From the NCBI RefSeq assembly GCF_023343835.1, contig NC_064447.1, positions 7,952,001 through 8,016,000 of the forward strand: 64,000 bases of DNA, given 5' to 3'. This document shows, one piece after another, positions 35,663 to 47,602 of the stretch (positions are counted from its first letter, which is position 1; each line of letters begins with the position of its first letter). Source of the stretch: Lagopus muta (lineage: Eukaryota; Chordata; Aves; Galliformes; Phasianidae). The notes under the pieces are model-generated. The model saw nothing but the letters and a program-made list of their open reading frames with translations, had not been told where the DNA came from and searched no databases. The translations under genes and the position numbers were made by a program.

Positions 35663-38449
35663 CTAGATTTTAAGGTAGATCTCCAAATAAACAATCAGTG
35701 CAACAACCCAACAACAAAAGAACAACAGCAACCCTTGAAATTAAGGCAAAAACAACATTCTTTTTACCTTCTCTTTGAAATACTGTTGTCTGGCTCCAGT
35801 CGCTCCACTGACTGTGGTATGAATCCTCAATTTCAGAAACTTTGCAGCGAACTCGTGCAACGTAAGAGATGCCACTGTGAAATTCTGTGCCTTCAATTTC
35901 TATTTGTGGTAGTGAACTGGGTGGTGTCTTGTTCTGTGCAGTCTGCAAGTTATTACAAACGTTTCTATTAACGAGGCAAAGGGAGAATATTTTAATAACT
36001 ACTTTTTTCCCCAAACTGTCTGTTCCTGGATGCAAGAAGGCCTCCATGATGACAACTGATATCTGAATGCAGGATTAAGAAGACTTATTGATCTCCACAG
36101 TGTTTTATATAAAACCGCTTTATCTTTGTGTGGCAAACCAGAAAGGCTATCTTAAAGTAATCAGCTGCCAGAAGGCCCTGAGCTGAGTGGCAAGGCCATT
36201 GCACCAAGAAGAGCAGTACTGTATCAGTGTGTTGCCCATCCAGTTACCTCCCATGACGAGCTGTACTCCTTGTACTGCAACTGGTACTGGAGAATTTCAT
36301 CGAGGTAGGAAGGCACAATCCACCATATCTGACACTTGCTGGCAGTAACATTGCTCTGGATGTTCAAAGGTGGATCAAGTTTTACTGCAAATAGAGAGAG
36401 AGGTTTTCCACAATATTTGGGACTGAAGCACCGCAGGAGATGCGTGTTCCTAGGCTGATCAAAGTCTTGGAAGACCAAGCTGCTTCTAGTGACACTAAGT
36501 GCAACACTAGACTGAATTAGCTTTTGGAGTAGGTCAAAACAGGTAGGGAACTGGCATAAAGGGATGCTATCTCATCCCCTGGGGATATTCCTGCAAGCAA
36601 AGAGCCACTCAAGATGTCACAGTCTCTTCCAGTGTGGCACTGGTATACAGAGGCTTTGAGATTTCAAGCTCTATGCCATCTGTCTGAAGTACTGTGCCAT
36701 GGGATCTAGAATTAGATCCACAACTTAGATTCTTTGTGACTTCATTTCTTTGTGGCAAAACAGCAAATAACTACCATGGAAACAATCGAGTGGTACATTA
36801 TCCATAGCACAAGCAAACAGGATGCAGACTAGAAATACAATCAAAATGTATTCAAGAGCAAACACTCTCTGAAGTCCAGAAAAGGTCAAAATGGAGAGAC
36901 ACTGGGACTTCATCCCTACTGCTAAAGCCCAGATAATGTACTCTGCAGGGCTATACAGTCTGGCTTGTTCCCATTACTTTCACCTGCTTTGAGATGCCCT
37001 TTTAATCAGGAAGTATATCAGATCCTTCCCAAAGATTCCAGACAGAGCCTCGGCCCACAGCTGCCCTGGTTTGCACTTACTGTGCTGGCGGGGACTGTAC
37101 TCCTGAAAGGTAACATATGTGTGATTGCTTCCATAGAAGTTGCCTTGGAGAGAGACTCTGTAACCATCTGTTTCCAAGATCTGTCTTGCTAAGCGCATGG
37201 TGCAGTGGTACTGATCCTGCATGCTGTCTCTGGCAGTCAGCTGGCAGCTGGCATTTTGGCCCTTTGGCCAGAGGCTAAAAAAAATGGAAAGGCTGAAGGT
37301 TTCTTTTAAGTCATGTGATTAAGTGCTTTACAGCTTCAAAATGCTGTATCATTAAGAGTTATGCTATTTTTGACTTCATGTGAGGCATCAAATGCCAGAG
37401 CAGCTTACGCTCATGTAACAGTTTATTAATTACTGGTAGTCAAGATAACTTTATTACATAATCTAAAAAGGCTAATCTCAAATTAGCATACACAATGCTT
37501 ATTATCCTATCACATCACAAATTATTCACCAGATTTCTCATCTTAGATGTAGAATTACTTGCATAATAAACCTGCTACTAAAGCCCTGCATGTTTCCCAA
37601 TGACAGAGAGTCAAGGCTACAACAGGAGGGCTTTCTGCACTGAGAGGCCCTTGCTAGCAGATAATACTGGAGCAGAAGACCACCCTGAGTCTGCAGGATG
37701 CCACACAGCTGCAAGAGCTCTGCTGCACTTCTTGACGCTGTGGAAGACTGAGAAGAGAGCAGCTGGGTGACTGAACTGGCAACGTCCATAGCAAGGAAAG
37801 CCCCCAGCCATGACCTGTCTCTGCCTCTCTGTGCTGCCCTTCCCGTGCCAGGGCCAGGAGAGCCACAGCTCTCAGCTTGCAGCTCTTACTTTGTGAAATG
37901 CAGGTGGAAAGGTCCATCACCCACGGGCTCCTCAGGTGCCCACGTACAGCTCACAGTAGTCACGTAGTTATTCAGGCAGCTCAGGCTGCCAGGGAAATCT
38001 GCAGAAGAAGCAGACAGGAGCTGCATTCATGTTATCACCTAACGAGATCTAAAATGCACTACTTGCTAGCCTTTCCTTTAGTGATGCCTTCCTCACAATA
38101 CACTCTTCCTCTCTGGTACTGCACTTCCCTGTGTGAGACGAGTGTAAGACCTTAGGGCAGACTGTGCAGTGGCTGTGCTTTCTGCTGCTCAGCTTGTCTG
38201 CTATGAGCATGGCTTCCCAGGTCTGGCACTGCCAGCCAGCTGTACCACTGCTCAGGAACCAGAAAAGGGCAACCATGAGATCTTATGTTCCATTCCTTAG
38301 AGTCTTCACATAAAAATGAGAGCATGTATACACACCTCCCACAGTGGACCTATTCAAAATCTCCCCTTACCTCTCCCTTGTCCTTCACCAAGAAGCAGCA
38401 CAGCAATAATGCACAGGTGAAGGCCAGTCTGCTGCACATTTCGCCCCAT
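32859..38449 (-). CDS. IL9R: IL9R, interleukin-9 receptor alpha chain; full coding span, 8 exons
   Basis: Type I cytokine receptor that binds IL-9 and signals with the common gamma chain through JAK1/JAK3. Joined exons: 38449-38371, 37998-37890, 37274-37081, 36384-36248, 35942-35768, 35596-35482, 34517-34433, 33410-32859. They give 1446 nt and 481 aa (human about 521). Order: signal peptide (1 to about 24), N-terminal cytokine-receptor domain with paired cysteines, fibronectin-type domain opening KLDPPLNIQSN (human KLDPPSDLQSN), WSDWS at 219-223, transmembrane segment about 246-263, box 1 NIPTPAAFFQP (278-288), and an acidic tail with NDYCTLC (human NNYCALGC). PLYNLHNGNF after box 1 matches human PLYSVHNGNF and separates it from IL2RB and IL21R. 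Four N-glycosylation sequons: NAS, NHT, NVT, NKT. Assignment is by recalled similarity, not a search. Confidence 0.9.
33411..34432 (-). other. IL9R intron 7
   Basis: A 1-kb intron before the tail exon. It contains a T-rich low-complexity tract on the plus strand at about 33768-33815. No other feature seen. Confidence 0.7.
34433..34517 (-). CDS. IL9R: IL9R coding exon 7, box 1 (residues 270-298)
   Basis: Encodes RPKVLSCLNIPTPAAFFQPL then YNLHNGNFK, the proline-rich box 1 that binds JAK1, almost identical to human NVPSPAMFFQPLYSVHNGNF. Acceptor CTCACCTCAG, donor TTTAAG|GTAAGA, phase 0. Confidence 0.95.
34518..35481 (-). other. IL9R intron 6
   Basis: A 964-nt intron between the transmembrane and box 1 exons, AT-rich. 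I see nothing else in it. Confidence 0.75.
35482..35596 (-). CDS. IL9R: IL9R coding exon 6, transmembrane (residues 232-269)
   Basis: Encodes GASKLSENLFDTRT, then FEFLIIPLSFGTLLYLFW as the membrane segment, then NCKLSS. The hydrophobic run is short and holds one Glu near its outer end. Acceptor TTTTTATAG, donor TCAAG|GTACAT, phase 2. The exon is 115 nt, so skipping it would shift the frame. Confidence 0.85.
35616..35659 (-). repeat. 44-base homopolymer (A on +, T on -) in IL9R intron 5
   Basis: An uninterrupted run of 44 A on the plus strand. In the IL9R transcript it is a T44/U44 run that ends 19 nt before the transmembrane exon, inside an intron of only 171 nt, so it acts as the polypyrimidine tract. 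Its exact length may be a sequencing or assembly estimate. Confidence 0.95.
35768..35942 (-). CDS. IL9R: IL9R coding exon 5 with WSxWS motif (residues 174-231)
   Basis: Encodes TAQNKTPPSSLPQIEIEGTE through YVARVRCKV to SQWSDWSQTTVFQRE. WSDWS at 219-223 is the signature of type I cytokine receptors. Acceptor AACTTGCAG, donor GAGAAG|GTAAAA, phase 1. Confidence 0.94.
36248..36384 (-). CDS. IL9R: IL9R coding exon 4 (residues 128-173)
   Basis: Encodes IKLDPPLNIQSNVTASKCQI then a WW pair and LQYQLQYKEYSSSWE-like strands of the second fibronectin domain. The domain opening is the clearest match to human IL-9R. Donor TGGGAG|GTAACTG, phase 0. Confidence 0.92.
36385..37889 (-). other. IL9R introns 2 and 3 flanking exon 3
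   Basis: Intron 3 (36385-37080) and intron 2 (37275-37889) surround exon 3. No repeat or extra exon recognised in either. Confidence 0.7.
37081..37274 (-). CDS. IL9R: IL9R coding exon 3 (residues 63-127)
   Basis: Completes the N-terminal domain. It has the second cysteine pair (SCQLT and YHCTM) and sequons NAS and NHT. Acceptor TTTTTAG, donor CAGCACA|GTAAGTG, phase 1. Confidence 0.86.
37890..37998 (-). CDS. IL9R: IL9R coding exon 2 (residues 27-62)
   Basis: Encodes DFPGSLSCLNNYVTTVSCTW and on to FHLHFT. The two Cys and the CxW pattern mark the first disulphide of the cytokine-receptor N-terminal domain (human FTCLTNNILRIDCHW). Acceptor TTCTGCAG, donor ACAAA|GTAAGA, phase 2. Confidence 0.88.
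38371..38449 (-). CDS. IL9R: IL9R coding exon 1 (signal peptide, residues 1-26)
   Basis: ATG in a good context (G at -3 and +4) begins MGRNVQQTGLHLCIIAVLLL, a short polar head and hydrophobic core typical of a signal peptide, then GEGQGR. Donor GGGAGAG|GTAAGG, phase 1. An upstream 5' UTR exon is possible but not visible. Confidence 0.85.
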
Positions 38450-41400
38450 TCCAGACAGTATCTAAATCAGAACAATTGTTAGAAGAGTTTTTTTTCAGTA
38501 GTTGTACCAGCAGCTTCAGCTCCACGCTCCTGCCAGGACAAACACAAGCTGGCAGATGCATTCATGTTTCCCTGTGTGCTGTTTCTGATGGAAACTGAAA
38601 ACAGATGCTTAGAGAAACATGTAGTGATAGAATCATAGAATATTAAGGCTGGAAAAGACTTCCAAGATTGTCTAGTCCAATCATCCACCTGCCACCAGCA
38701 TTGCCCACTACAACAATACATCTGCCCTTTCCTTAAATGTCTGCGGGCTTGGTGGCTCCATTTCCCTGGGCAGCCTGTGCCAGTGCCTGACTGCTCTTTC
38801 TGACCAGAGACAGCATTGAAGCTCTTCTCTGAGAACCTTCTCAGTCTCCAGATGTTGCAGCTCATGGGTCTCCTGAAGCAGACATAATTTCTGCATCTTC
38901 AAGGCTTCAATGCTTTTTTTTTCCTCTCATGAGCAGTATTTACCTGCTGAAAGCATCTACACCATAACCACCATCTGCCTTTAATGACAGGTCTTTCTTC
39001 ACTTGAGGGACTCACTGATTTTCTGCCATTTCCTGATGGAAATCTCCCCTTCTTCTTCACTAGAGGAAAGTTTCCTTGGGCTGCTGGTGTCACAAAAGTT
39101 CTAGGGGAGTCTTCCTTCAAACCACCTGAAGTTGCCTTGAGCCATTGTGAAATGGTTTGAGGTCAGTACACAAGTTGGGATAGAAAAGGGTGTTTTAGCA
39201 CAAACTTTTTTTTTTTTTTATAATAAATTATTCCATTTCGTATCTGAAAGAAACCAAGACCTGTCATAATTTTCTCTCTTACATGTTCAAACACATGCAT
39301 ACAGAAAAAGCCACCATTCCAGATAGATAAGCAAGCTGCCCACCTGCAGCAAGAGAATCTTGGTATCTGTACTTCCTTGCAATAAGTATTTTCTTTGCTG
39401 CAAAAGAAAACCCCAAAAGACAGAAATTGAAAGAATAGCCAACATGTTTCTGGCCAAACACTCATCTGGGATGTAGAAAACTTAGGACCCGGTCATTGCC
39501 ACAATATACTGAAAGGGACTGTATTGGAATTTGAGACTTTTCTTCTGCAATATCGAATAGTCTCTCCACAGGGCTATATGGGACTCTGTCTTTCTTTTTA
39601 AATAGGAATTCCATTTTGTGATTTCTTTCCTAATGAGCTTTCCATTGGAAGATATTCCAGCAAACAAAAGTTGAATATGAAGAATCCTGACCCAGTGTAC
39701 TCATGGCATATTTGGGAGATGCTTCCAACTTGTGGCAATGTTTGCCACTAGCTTCCTGCTGCAAGAAAGGTCAGCACCTCTGCAGACAGCGTGCTGCTCT
39801 AAGAAGCCCATGATTCAGCCTGGAGTCCAGAAAACACAGAGTGAGAGCATGAACCAAGAGCACTTCTGAGCTTACCCTAAAGCAGTTATTTGCAGAATTC
39901 AAAATTAAGAGGAAAATGTTTCCATGGCTTCCCCAGTGCAGGTACAGAACTGAGCTCTGGGGTAAGAGGAGGCTGTGAGAATGTCCTGTCTTGAAAGGGC
40001 ATGGTTGACTTATTGCAGGGGAGGAGGAGGGAATGCCACCTCTATGAACTTTCAGAAGCAGCTGGAGGAAAGAGAGATTCACAACAGGATAGAGGAAACT
40101 CTGAGCGTAGCACTGGCAAAAAGCCAAGTGAGCTTAAGCAGGCTATGGAATGAGTGTGGTTTCTAGTCAGCAGGGGCTCTGGAGTGGTCTTGAATGGGAC
40201 TGAGAAGAAGTCTATACTTAGGAAGGACTGTGATGTTTCAATCAGCAGGATTGTTTCATAGAAGGTATTGTATGATCTGATAACTACAGAAGCAGGAGCT
40301 GGACTCTATGGTCAAAAGCATCCTTCCACTCCCAGATGTCACACAACTAAGCAGCACTCCTATAGCAAACTCCTTCCTATGATTAGATTTGCTTACAGCA
40401 CAGCTTTTCTGAATTAAGTAGGAAAATAATCAGAATGTCTCGAAATTGATCAAAGAAAAAAAAAAATCTTTTTGGCTTCCAATTCACCATGCCTTCATTT
40501 ATGGGTTTTTGGTAGACATCCTGTTTTGCTACAGACCTTCTTCAGAGTGGGCGTTGCATAGAGGAAGCACCTCTGCTAGCTGAGTTTAGCTGGGGGAGGT
40601 GGGAGGCACGTCATCTCTCCTGCTTATCATCCTGATCAGAGTTGCATATGATCCCTGTGATAAGTACAGTAAGGCTGACTAAATCTGAAATAGACAGAGA
40701 TGTGTAAGCACATGCACAAATAGAATTATGCATACCCTTATAAATGCCCAGGCACACAAAGAACATCAAAATTACTACACAAGGTAATCACCTATTTCCA
40801 GGTAAACGTAGCTAATTTGTTAATACTCCTTCCCCTCTCTCTCAACCTCTCAAAAATTCTCTTTGTTCAGTTCTTCAATGTCTGAAGGGCGCCAGACATC
40901 TACAATTGCTCTTTCTCACCTGGAAACAAATACAATGTTGTTTAAATGCTGATCTGTGTGTTACAAGTCACATGAACGTTTGTTGTAGTGGGGTAATGGA
41001 ATGCTAAGTTCTGAAAAGTTTAGAAGAAAATGATTTGGGGCAAGTAGCAGACAAGCAGCTGAGCCACAGCCTGCAGTACACTGACACAATTACAAGAACC
41101 AGCACAGATCTTGGATGTGTATCAATTAAAAGAAGTGCTATTGCAACTACTTTTAGCATTTGTAATGCCATTATTAGTTCTTCCCTTGAGATCCAAGCTT
41201 TCAGTAAGATGTTACTGAAAAGATTAAAATGGTTCTGATACGAGCTATAAGAATGATTTAATCTTTGATATCTTTTGTCTGAGATAAACAACTGAGAGAT
41301 CAAGTCATCTCTTAGACTTAACCAAAGGAAAGGCTAAGAAGCAATTTTACGCCAGCTCGAATTATCAGTACAGGAAGAGTACTTCAGATAGGAGAAAAGT

Positions 41401-44400
41401 TGCTTTTTAAAATCTGCTAGAGAAAGATGGAGAGAGTTCAGTAGTTACGAGCTGAAGATAGATAAGGTATCTTCATTTCTAAAGGGCAGAAGGTGAACAG
41501 AGGAGAACCACATCTCTTACCAAAACCTCTTACCTAAGCATATGTTCTAACACTTACAATCTATAAAACTTGGTTAGGTATCCAGAAAATAAAATAAATT
41601 CCTTTGCTCAGATGAAAGTCCCAAGACTGATACAGGACTTCTTAGTTTCAGCTCTCTGTCCTTAAGTTATCACAATGAACTTTCCTCTGAACACCTGCAG
41701 TCCTCTACTTTGCAGAGGTAAACCTGCTGTATGTCCAGTCAGCTGGTTCACAAACAGGTGATATCACTTCTCAGTAATTGCCAAGCACTTCCCTATGTGC
41801 AGAAAGGCAATAATGGTACAAGTATTAGCGTCTGGGGGAACTGATAACTGCAGAGACATCATGAGGCTGAGCTCTGTCTGCTGAACATTACAATGAGATT
41901 TGTCTTGTAAGAAGCAACTGTATGTTTTCCTAGTATCCTAGATAAACTCCAGTGCCTTTTCTCATTGTTCAGATCTGCTTTGCTTCCCACCTGCTTCAAA
42001 TTACTCAGCTGTGGAAAGTGAATTGCCACATCGCCCAAAGGCTGATGACAGCCCAGCCAGCCCACAGATAAACTGTTCTGCTAAGGTCCAGAAGAAAATG
42101 CCTGCTTCAGTAATGTTTTCTTCTTCTGTTGGTAGGAATGAAGATTTTTATAGGCCAAATAGCAAAGTGGATGCATATGGCTAATTCAAACCTCAGTTCT
42201 CCTTGACAGCAGACAGCCACTGAGGGGGCAAAAATGAGATAAGTGCAAAAGCCCTTTTCAATTTCAGTGAGAATGGAGCAAAGGAATTCTCAATGGCCTA
42301 GTGAGCATTTGTCATTACTACCAGTGACCATCATCTCAGAACACTGCCAGTTCTTTTCACAGCAGTAGGAGAACAAGAACCTAATAATCAAGCCAGGAAG
42401 CAAGCAGAAGCTAACAAGATGTCAGTGCTGGTGACCTTGGGTTCCCAATGATCTCAGCTGGTTGCAATAGTATTCCCATCCTTTCTTCCTGGGCAGAGTT
42501 CTCTTGCCTACTGTAAGGCTTTGCAGCTGTGCCTTTTCCATACGTTCCTGTAGTTCTATTTCCTATTTCAAACAGAATTTCTACAAAATACAGATTTCCC
42601 AAATGCTCAGCTGTTGTTGCCAAATCTGTTCATGTTAACAGAAATCCATATTCAAAGTTTAGTCTCACTCTCACATTTGAGGTCCAGTACAACACAAAAT
42701 AAAAAGTTAGTTTTGATTTTCAGAATGTATAGGGTGAAATAAATATACTGATAGGTAAGAGAATTAATACGAGATGGTGATAGCACACTCTCAGCATATA
42801 GGCAGCCTAGATGTTCTCTGGTTTGAAGCGACTCAGCAGAGCTGCCAGGAGAGACTAAAAAAATGAAGCTGAGGTAGCTCAGAAGAGAATTATAGGCACC
42901 AGTGTGTAAGCAACAGCATGGCAGAAATTAATGTAGGGCTGATTTGATGAACTAATTGGAGCTGGAGGCTAATATCATGGAGTTGACTTCTTGATACGGA
43001 AATGAGAGTTTACAAGAGGAAAAGGAGAAGCTGTCAGGGACTGTGAAGATGTGGACAAGAGGGTTATTTCTGATGTGACAGAGACAGGGAGAAAAGTAAT
43101 AGAGTAAAAGTGACAGAAAATTCCTATAAGAAACCCTTTAAGAAAAAATAATATGTTATCTACCCACAGAATAGATCTGTGAATGTGTCCAACAGAAACA
43201 TGTGAAGCACATGTAGCTCACTCACATGATCAGCCTGTGTGTGTGTGAACTGATAGAGAATAAGAAAGTAGAAGGATTTCCCTCAAATAACCAATCTTTT
43301 GCTGCCTTTTGGAGAGCCATTTTTCCATAACTTGGTGCACAGGAACAGCTATGAACTACTGGCTTTGACAGACTTGCACCCTGTCAGCTGAGAGAAGTTT
43401 CTACATAGGAAGGCTACTGTAATAGAGTGGTACTGGTGTGTGTGTATTTTTATGTATGTACACACATATATGCATACATGAAAAGAATTTATTTTTGCCT
43501 GCATAGTTCCAAACACAGAGGGGGGCTATTCTGGCTGAATTCGTTTACATTCATCTTTTTCACTCAGAGAGGAGGGCCTATTTCTTTATTATTTTTTTTT
43601 AAAACCAAGATGATGCCTCTTTTCAGCACAATCTAAGTCTGAATCAATGTGACAGAGTGCGGTTTTGTGCTCAGCAATCTAGCAGAACAAAAGTGCAAAG
43701 ACCCTTCTGGTGGTTTGGTTGTTCCAGCCTCATAGTACAAGAAACAATATACAATTCCGCATTAACATGAATCAATTATTTTTTATATCTTATATTTTAT
43801 CTTAGTAGATGTATCCTATCATTATCTACTGGCTTGCAAAGCATAGAAGTAAGTTAAACCATCTTACCAGCTCAAAGGAAACTTCACTTTTCACTCTGCC
43901 TCTGTCCCTCAATAGTGCTGGGTGTGTGGTTTGATGATCAGGCAGTAGCAGCAGTGGTGTAATAAAGTAGAGCTTACTGTGCCCGATTCTAAAGATATTC
44001 TCAAGAACCAATGAAAAACTGCTCAGATTATCAGATTGAGTTGAAGTAGCTGCATCTGCAATTACTCATTAGTGATGGATAATCTGAGGAATTTCTGTTA
44101 AGAGGTTAACTTTTAAAAGGCCAAATAATTTGCTGAATATGAAAGTATCTTCTTGGAACACTTCTATAAAAAGTACCAACAAGAGAGCTCTCTGTAGGTG
44201 ACCTAAATCCAGTTCCTTGCTTCGTGTGAATGTGAGATGAGCCTGCATCCATTGGCCTCTGTGCAGCAGGGCTATCAGTACTGCCCAGCATCACAAGCAC
44301 CCTGAGCTGCCCTGTCCTCCGTTTCTTCCCCAGTCTTTCCCTGCAATGAGCTCAGAGGGGCAATACTGGAGGCAGCAGAGACTAATGAGAGTTCCCTGTT

Positions 44401-47400
44401 GGCATCCCTGAAAACACAAGGAACAGATATTTCTAATACTCACTGAAACACTGCAGTGTTACAGTCAAGATCTACCAAGCTGGTCATGGTACATGGGTCT
44501 AGTGCCAAAGAAGGGGAGGAGAAGATGGGTTGAATAACAGTCTCTCATTGTGAGCTTCATGGACCAAGAGACAGGGCAATGTGGAACTGGAGACACATAT
44601 TTCCAAACTGGTAATGCAGTTAGGGTGATGGTAATTCTCCAAGTAGTTGCTCTCAGGTCTTCCCCACCTAGTATAACTTCTACCAGTCCCATGGGTACCC
44701 ATCCAAATATATTTTACACTTCTTATCATTACAACAACCCTAAATGTGAGCAGAAACAGAAAAAGCCTTAAAATGCAAGCAACCTTTTGGAAGAGCAAAT
44801 AGCACCTGCTGCCTCAGAGCTGTTGGGACAGGCATAGATTGCCTGCTACAACAGACAACATTTTGTCTCTGATAGAGACGCATTGTAACCCTGCATCTTC
44901 CAGCCTGTTTCTTTAGGACAGGGTAAGGATGCTCCAGCTACGCAGTTTTGACTTGTTTGCCTTCAGAGCTGGCAGAAAAGTCAGTACAGGAGTTCAGCAT
45001 GTATTGGAATAGATGGTGAGTGCAATAGCCTGGTACCATTTCTGTACCCTGGTCATTCTGGGGCTCAAGACCACTTTCCTCTGCTCATCCACAGTGAGAG
45101 GGCTCTGTTACGTCCCCCAGGCTAAGCACACAAGTCAGCAATATCTTAAGTGCACTTTCATGTCCCTGATCATTCTGAATACTGTCGAGGGTGGAATTGA
45201 ACCTGTTACAGACATTTGAATTTAGAAGAAGCCTCCCAGAAAATCAACAAAATGTGGGCTTGCAATCAGTGTGGCCCAAGGAATCCTTGGGAAAAATGTC
45301 TTTTTCAAATTAAACACTGTTAGGTCAGGGACATTTGTAAAGTTTGCTGCTAGAAGCCTCACAAAAGCAAACAATCCACACCAACCCATCAAATACCTCC
45401 ACATCCACAGTGCTGTGTCAACAACTCTTTGGACAAGCTTCTGTCTTACAGCTTGCTTTAATGGGGACTGTACCTCCTGTTTTCAATCCTTGTGCCACGT
45501 GCCATACAATCTCCTCTCTGCCTCTTTGAGTGACCAGAGGCAGCTTCAGTCCAGCAGAGCTGTGAAACAACACCTTGTACCAGATGTGTGGCTTCAGACT
45601 GTGTAGCAATGATAGAAACCTCTCCTCCAGCAGTTTTGGGGTCAATGATGTTATCAGAAGCATGGAACATATAGAACTGAGATGTGAAAGGGCCCAGAAA
45701 GATGGGTGAGATCCCCCTCCTCCCCACAGCAGCCTTGGCCAATTACCACGAGGTCATTTTAGAAGAGCAAACAGCTGTATGATGTGTCTGTAGGAGGCAG
45801 TTACAGACAGTCCATCAGCGGTGCTTCTGCCCAGTGCGCATTTGCACAGACACAGCAGAGCTTGCAGGACACTGCGAGGAACGCATCTCCCCAACGAGGA
45901 AGCAGAGCTGACTCGCTCCTCTGCTGCCTCGCTGAGGACATGCAGGGTACTTGCAGCACAGCCGCAGAAGACGGCAAAAACAGAAAAAAAAAAAGGAGAG
46001 AAGGAACCTAACTCACTGATATCAATCACTTTGTACGCAGGAAGGCCAGAGCTATGGGATATCTCGAGGCAGTAAAAACAGTACAGGCAAACAAGCAAAC
46101 CCATGTAGGCTCAACATGAGCACGACTGGCAGCACAGCTGCTGTAAGTAATCAAATAAGGGCTGCGGATGCATAGAAAAATCTCCCACAGCACCCACCTG
46201 TAAAAGAAACAGCTTCTCTTCATTGCAAAGCTCCCTCTTGTTAAGGGAGTGTGCTGTCTGTGACAGCAATTGGAGAGCGATTTCTCTGTCCTTATTTCAT
46301 CCTGTTTTCTACTCCTGATCCTTTGAGGAGGGGGAGTGAGAGAGAAGCGTGGAGCTCAGCTGGCCATCAGAGCAAAACCACTACAGGGAGCTGTGGGGTT
46401 GCTGAAAGTCTGGAGTAAAAGCTTGGGGAGAAGGAAGAGTGTTTATTGGTATCACAGGAACAGATTGTTGATGACACAGGTTCTCTCACTGTACAATCAG
46501 CACCCAAGTGCTTCTTGGGTCAGTAGCACTGTGCCTAGATAAGATGTGAGGTGTTCACATTCAGTATCAGTATCACATTAACTTTTTAAGACAGTTATCC
46601 TAAACAAAACAGGCAGAGATATGTGAAGAAAACAATCACAGATGCAGTGTAAATGCCACGTTCATTGTAGGCTGCATGTGCTAGCAGAGATTGGTGAAGC
46701 TCTGTGCTGCTGACCTGTGAGCTGCAGCAAAGTCCAAGACAGGAGATAGAGCTGCAGGCACATCCAGGTGGTGCAACATTCCTGAAACTTCTGCATAATT
46801 CTAATAGCTACTCAGCGCTATAGTTAATATGCTTGGAAAACGTGTGGAGAGGTGCAGGATCAGTAGGAAGCCCAAGCAGAAGGAGTTTCTCTGGAATTAC
46901 GTTTTAAAGATTTTTAATTTATAGACTCTATCTGCAAAGGCAAGCCTCATCTAAAGCCTGAGGTATGATTTGTCTCTTGGATACGCCATTCCCTGATGAT
47001 GAGAAATGTTTTTGATTATACCCCATGGACGGGGATGGATGTAATTAATACTTAATACAAACTTTACAGCTGCATGTACAGAGGGGAGTGGTTGGAAAAG
47101 TAACAATATCTGTTGTTAGAATAGGGCAAGGGAACTCTAATGTAACAAACATGCTTGCCATTAGATACGCTTATAAGATTCCATGTACATCCAACTCGAG
47201 TCATAAGAGAATGCCAGGGAAAAACCCTTCAAAGTTCTCTACTATTTACAAGCTTACTTTAAAAAATAAAAAATAAAAAAAAATCAAATCTATGTAAGCT
47301 AAGGAGCAATTTTAAAGGTACAGTTGCTTTTTCTTGTTGTGAAAAATTAAAGTCTGTAGTCATTATATAAGGGTTTGACAAAGAATGCTGAAAGAAAATT

Positions 47401-47602
47401 AATCATGTCAGGTTTGATACAATGTGGACAGAATGAGTGGCAGTAGAAACAGACCTATATTTCTATGGATGTAACTGTTCTCCATTGTATGTAGTACAGC
47501 TTACACAGAGTAAACTCTGCTTTTCCTTCTGAATTTGGCCAACACTTTGCTTCTGGTGCAGGATGGGAAAGGCCCTCTACTCTGCAGAACAAAATCAACT
47601 CC
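38450..47602. other. Intergenic region between IL9R and IL21R
   Basis: About 9 kb with no recognised coding exon. The low end must hold the IL9R promoter and 5' UTR; it is not a CpG island. The high end holds the IL21R 3' UTR. Minus-strand candidates for its poly(A) signal are ATTAAA at 46918-46913 and AATAAA at 46447-46442. An antisense CR1 copy lies at 38628-38890 and short A/T runs at 39207-39219 and 47262-47282. Confidence 0.6.
38628..38890 (-). mobile_element. CR1 LINE 3' tail
   Basis: The plus strand begins TAGAATCATAGAATATTAAG, the reversed CR1 terminus, and continues through TTGGTGGCTCCATTTCCCTG to the GAGAACCTTCTCAG region. It sits about 180 nt upstream of the IL9R start codon, in sense with the gene. 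Confidence 0.93.

Noticed and set aside
32859-38449. IL2RB as the identity of the second receptor
   Set aside because: The box 1 region AFFQPLYNLHNGNF and the domain opening KLDPPLNIQSN match IL-9R; IL2RB has different sequence at both points as I recall it.
40260-40350. Possible CR1 tail (GGAGCTGGACTCTATGGTCA)
   Set aside because: Only a weak resemblance to the CR1 3' end and no terminal repeat, so not listed as an element.
45271-45606. 111-codon plus-strand open frame between IL9R and IL21R
   Set aside because: No recognised domain and no supporting splice sites; overlapping frames of similar quality exist.
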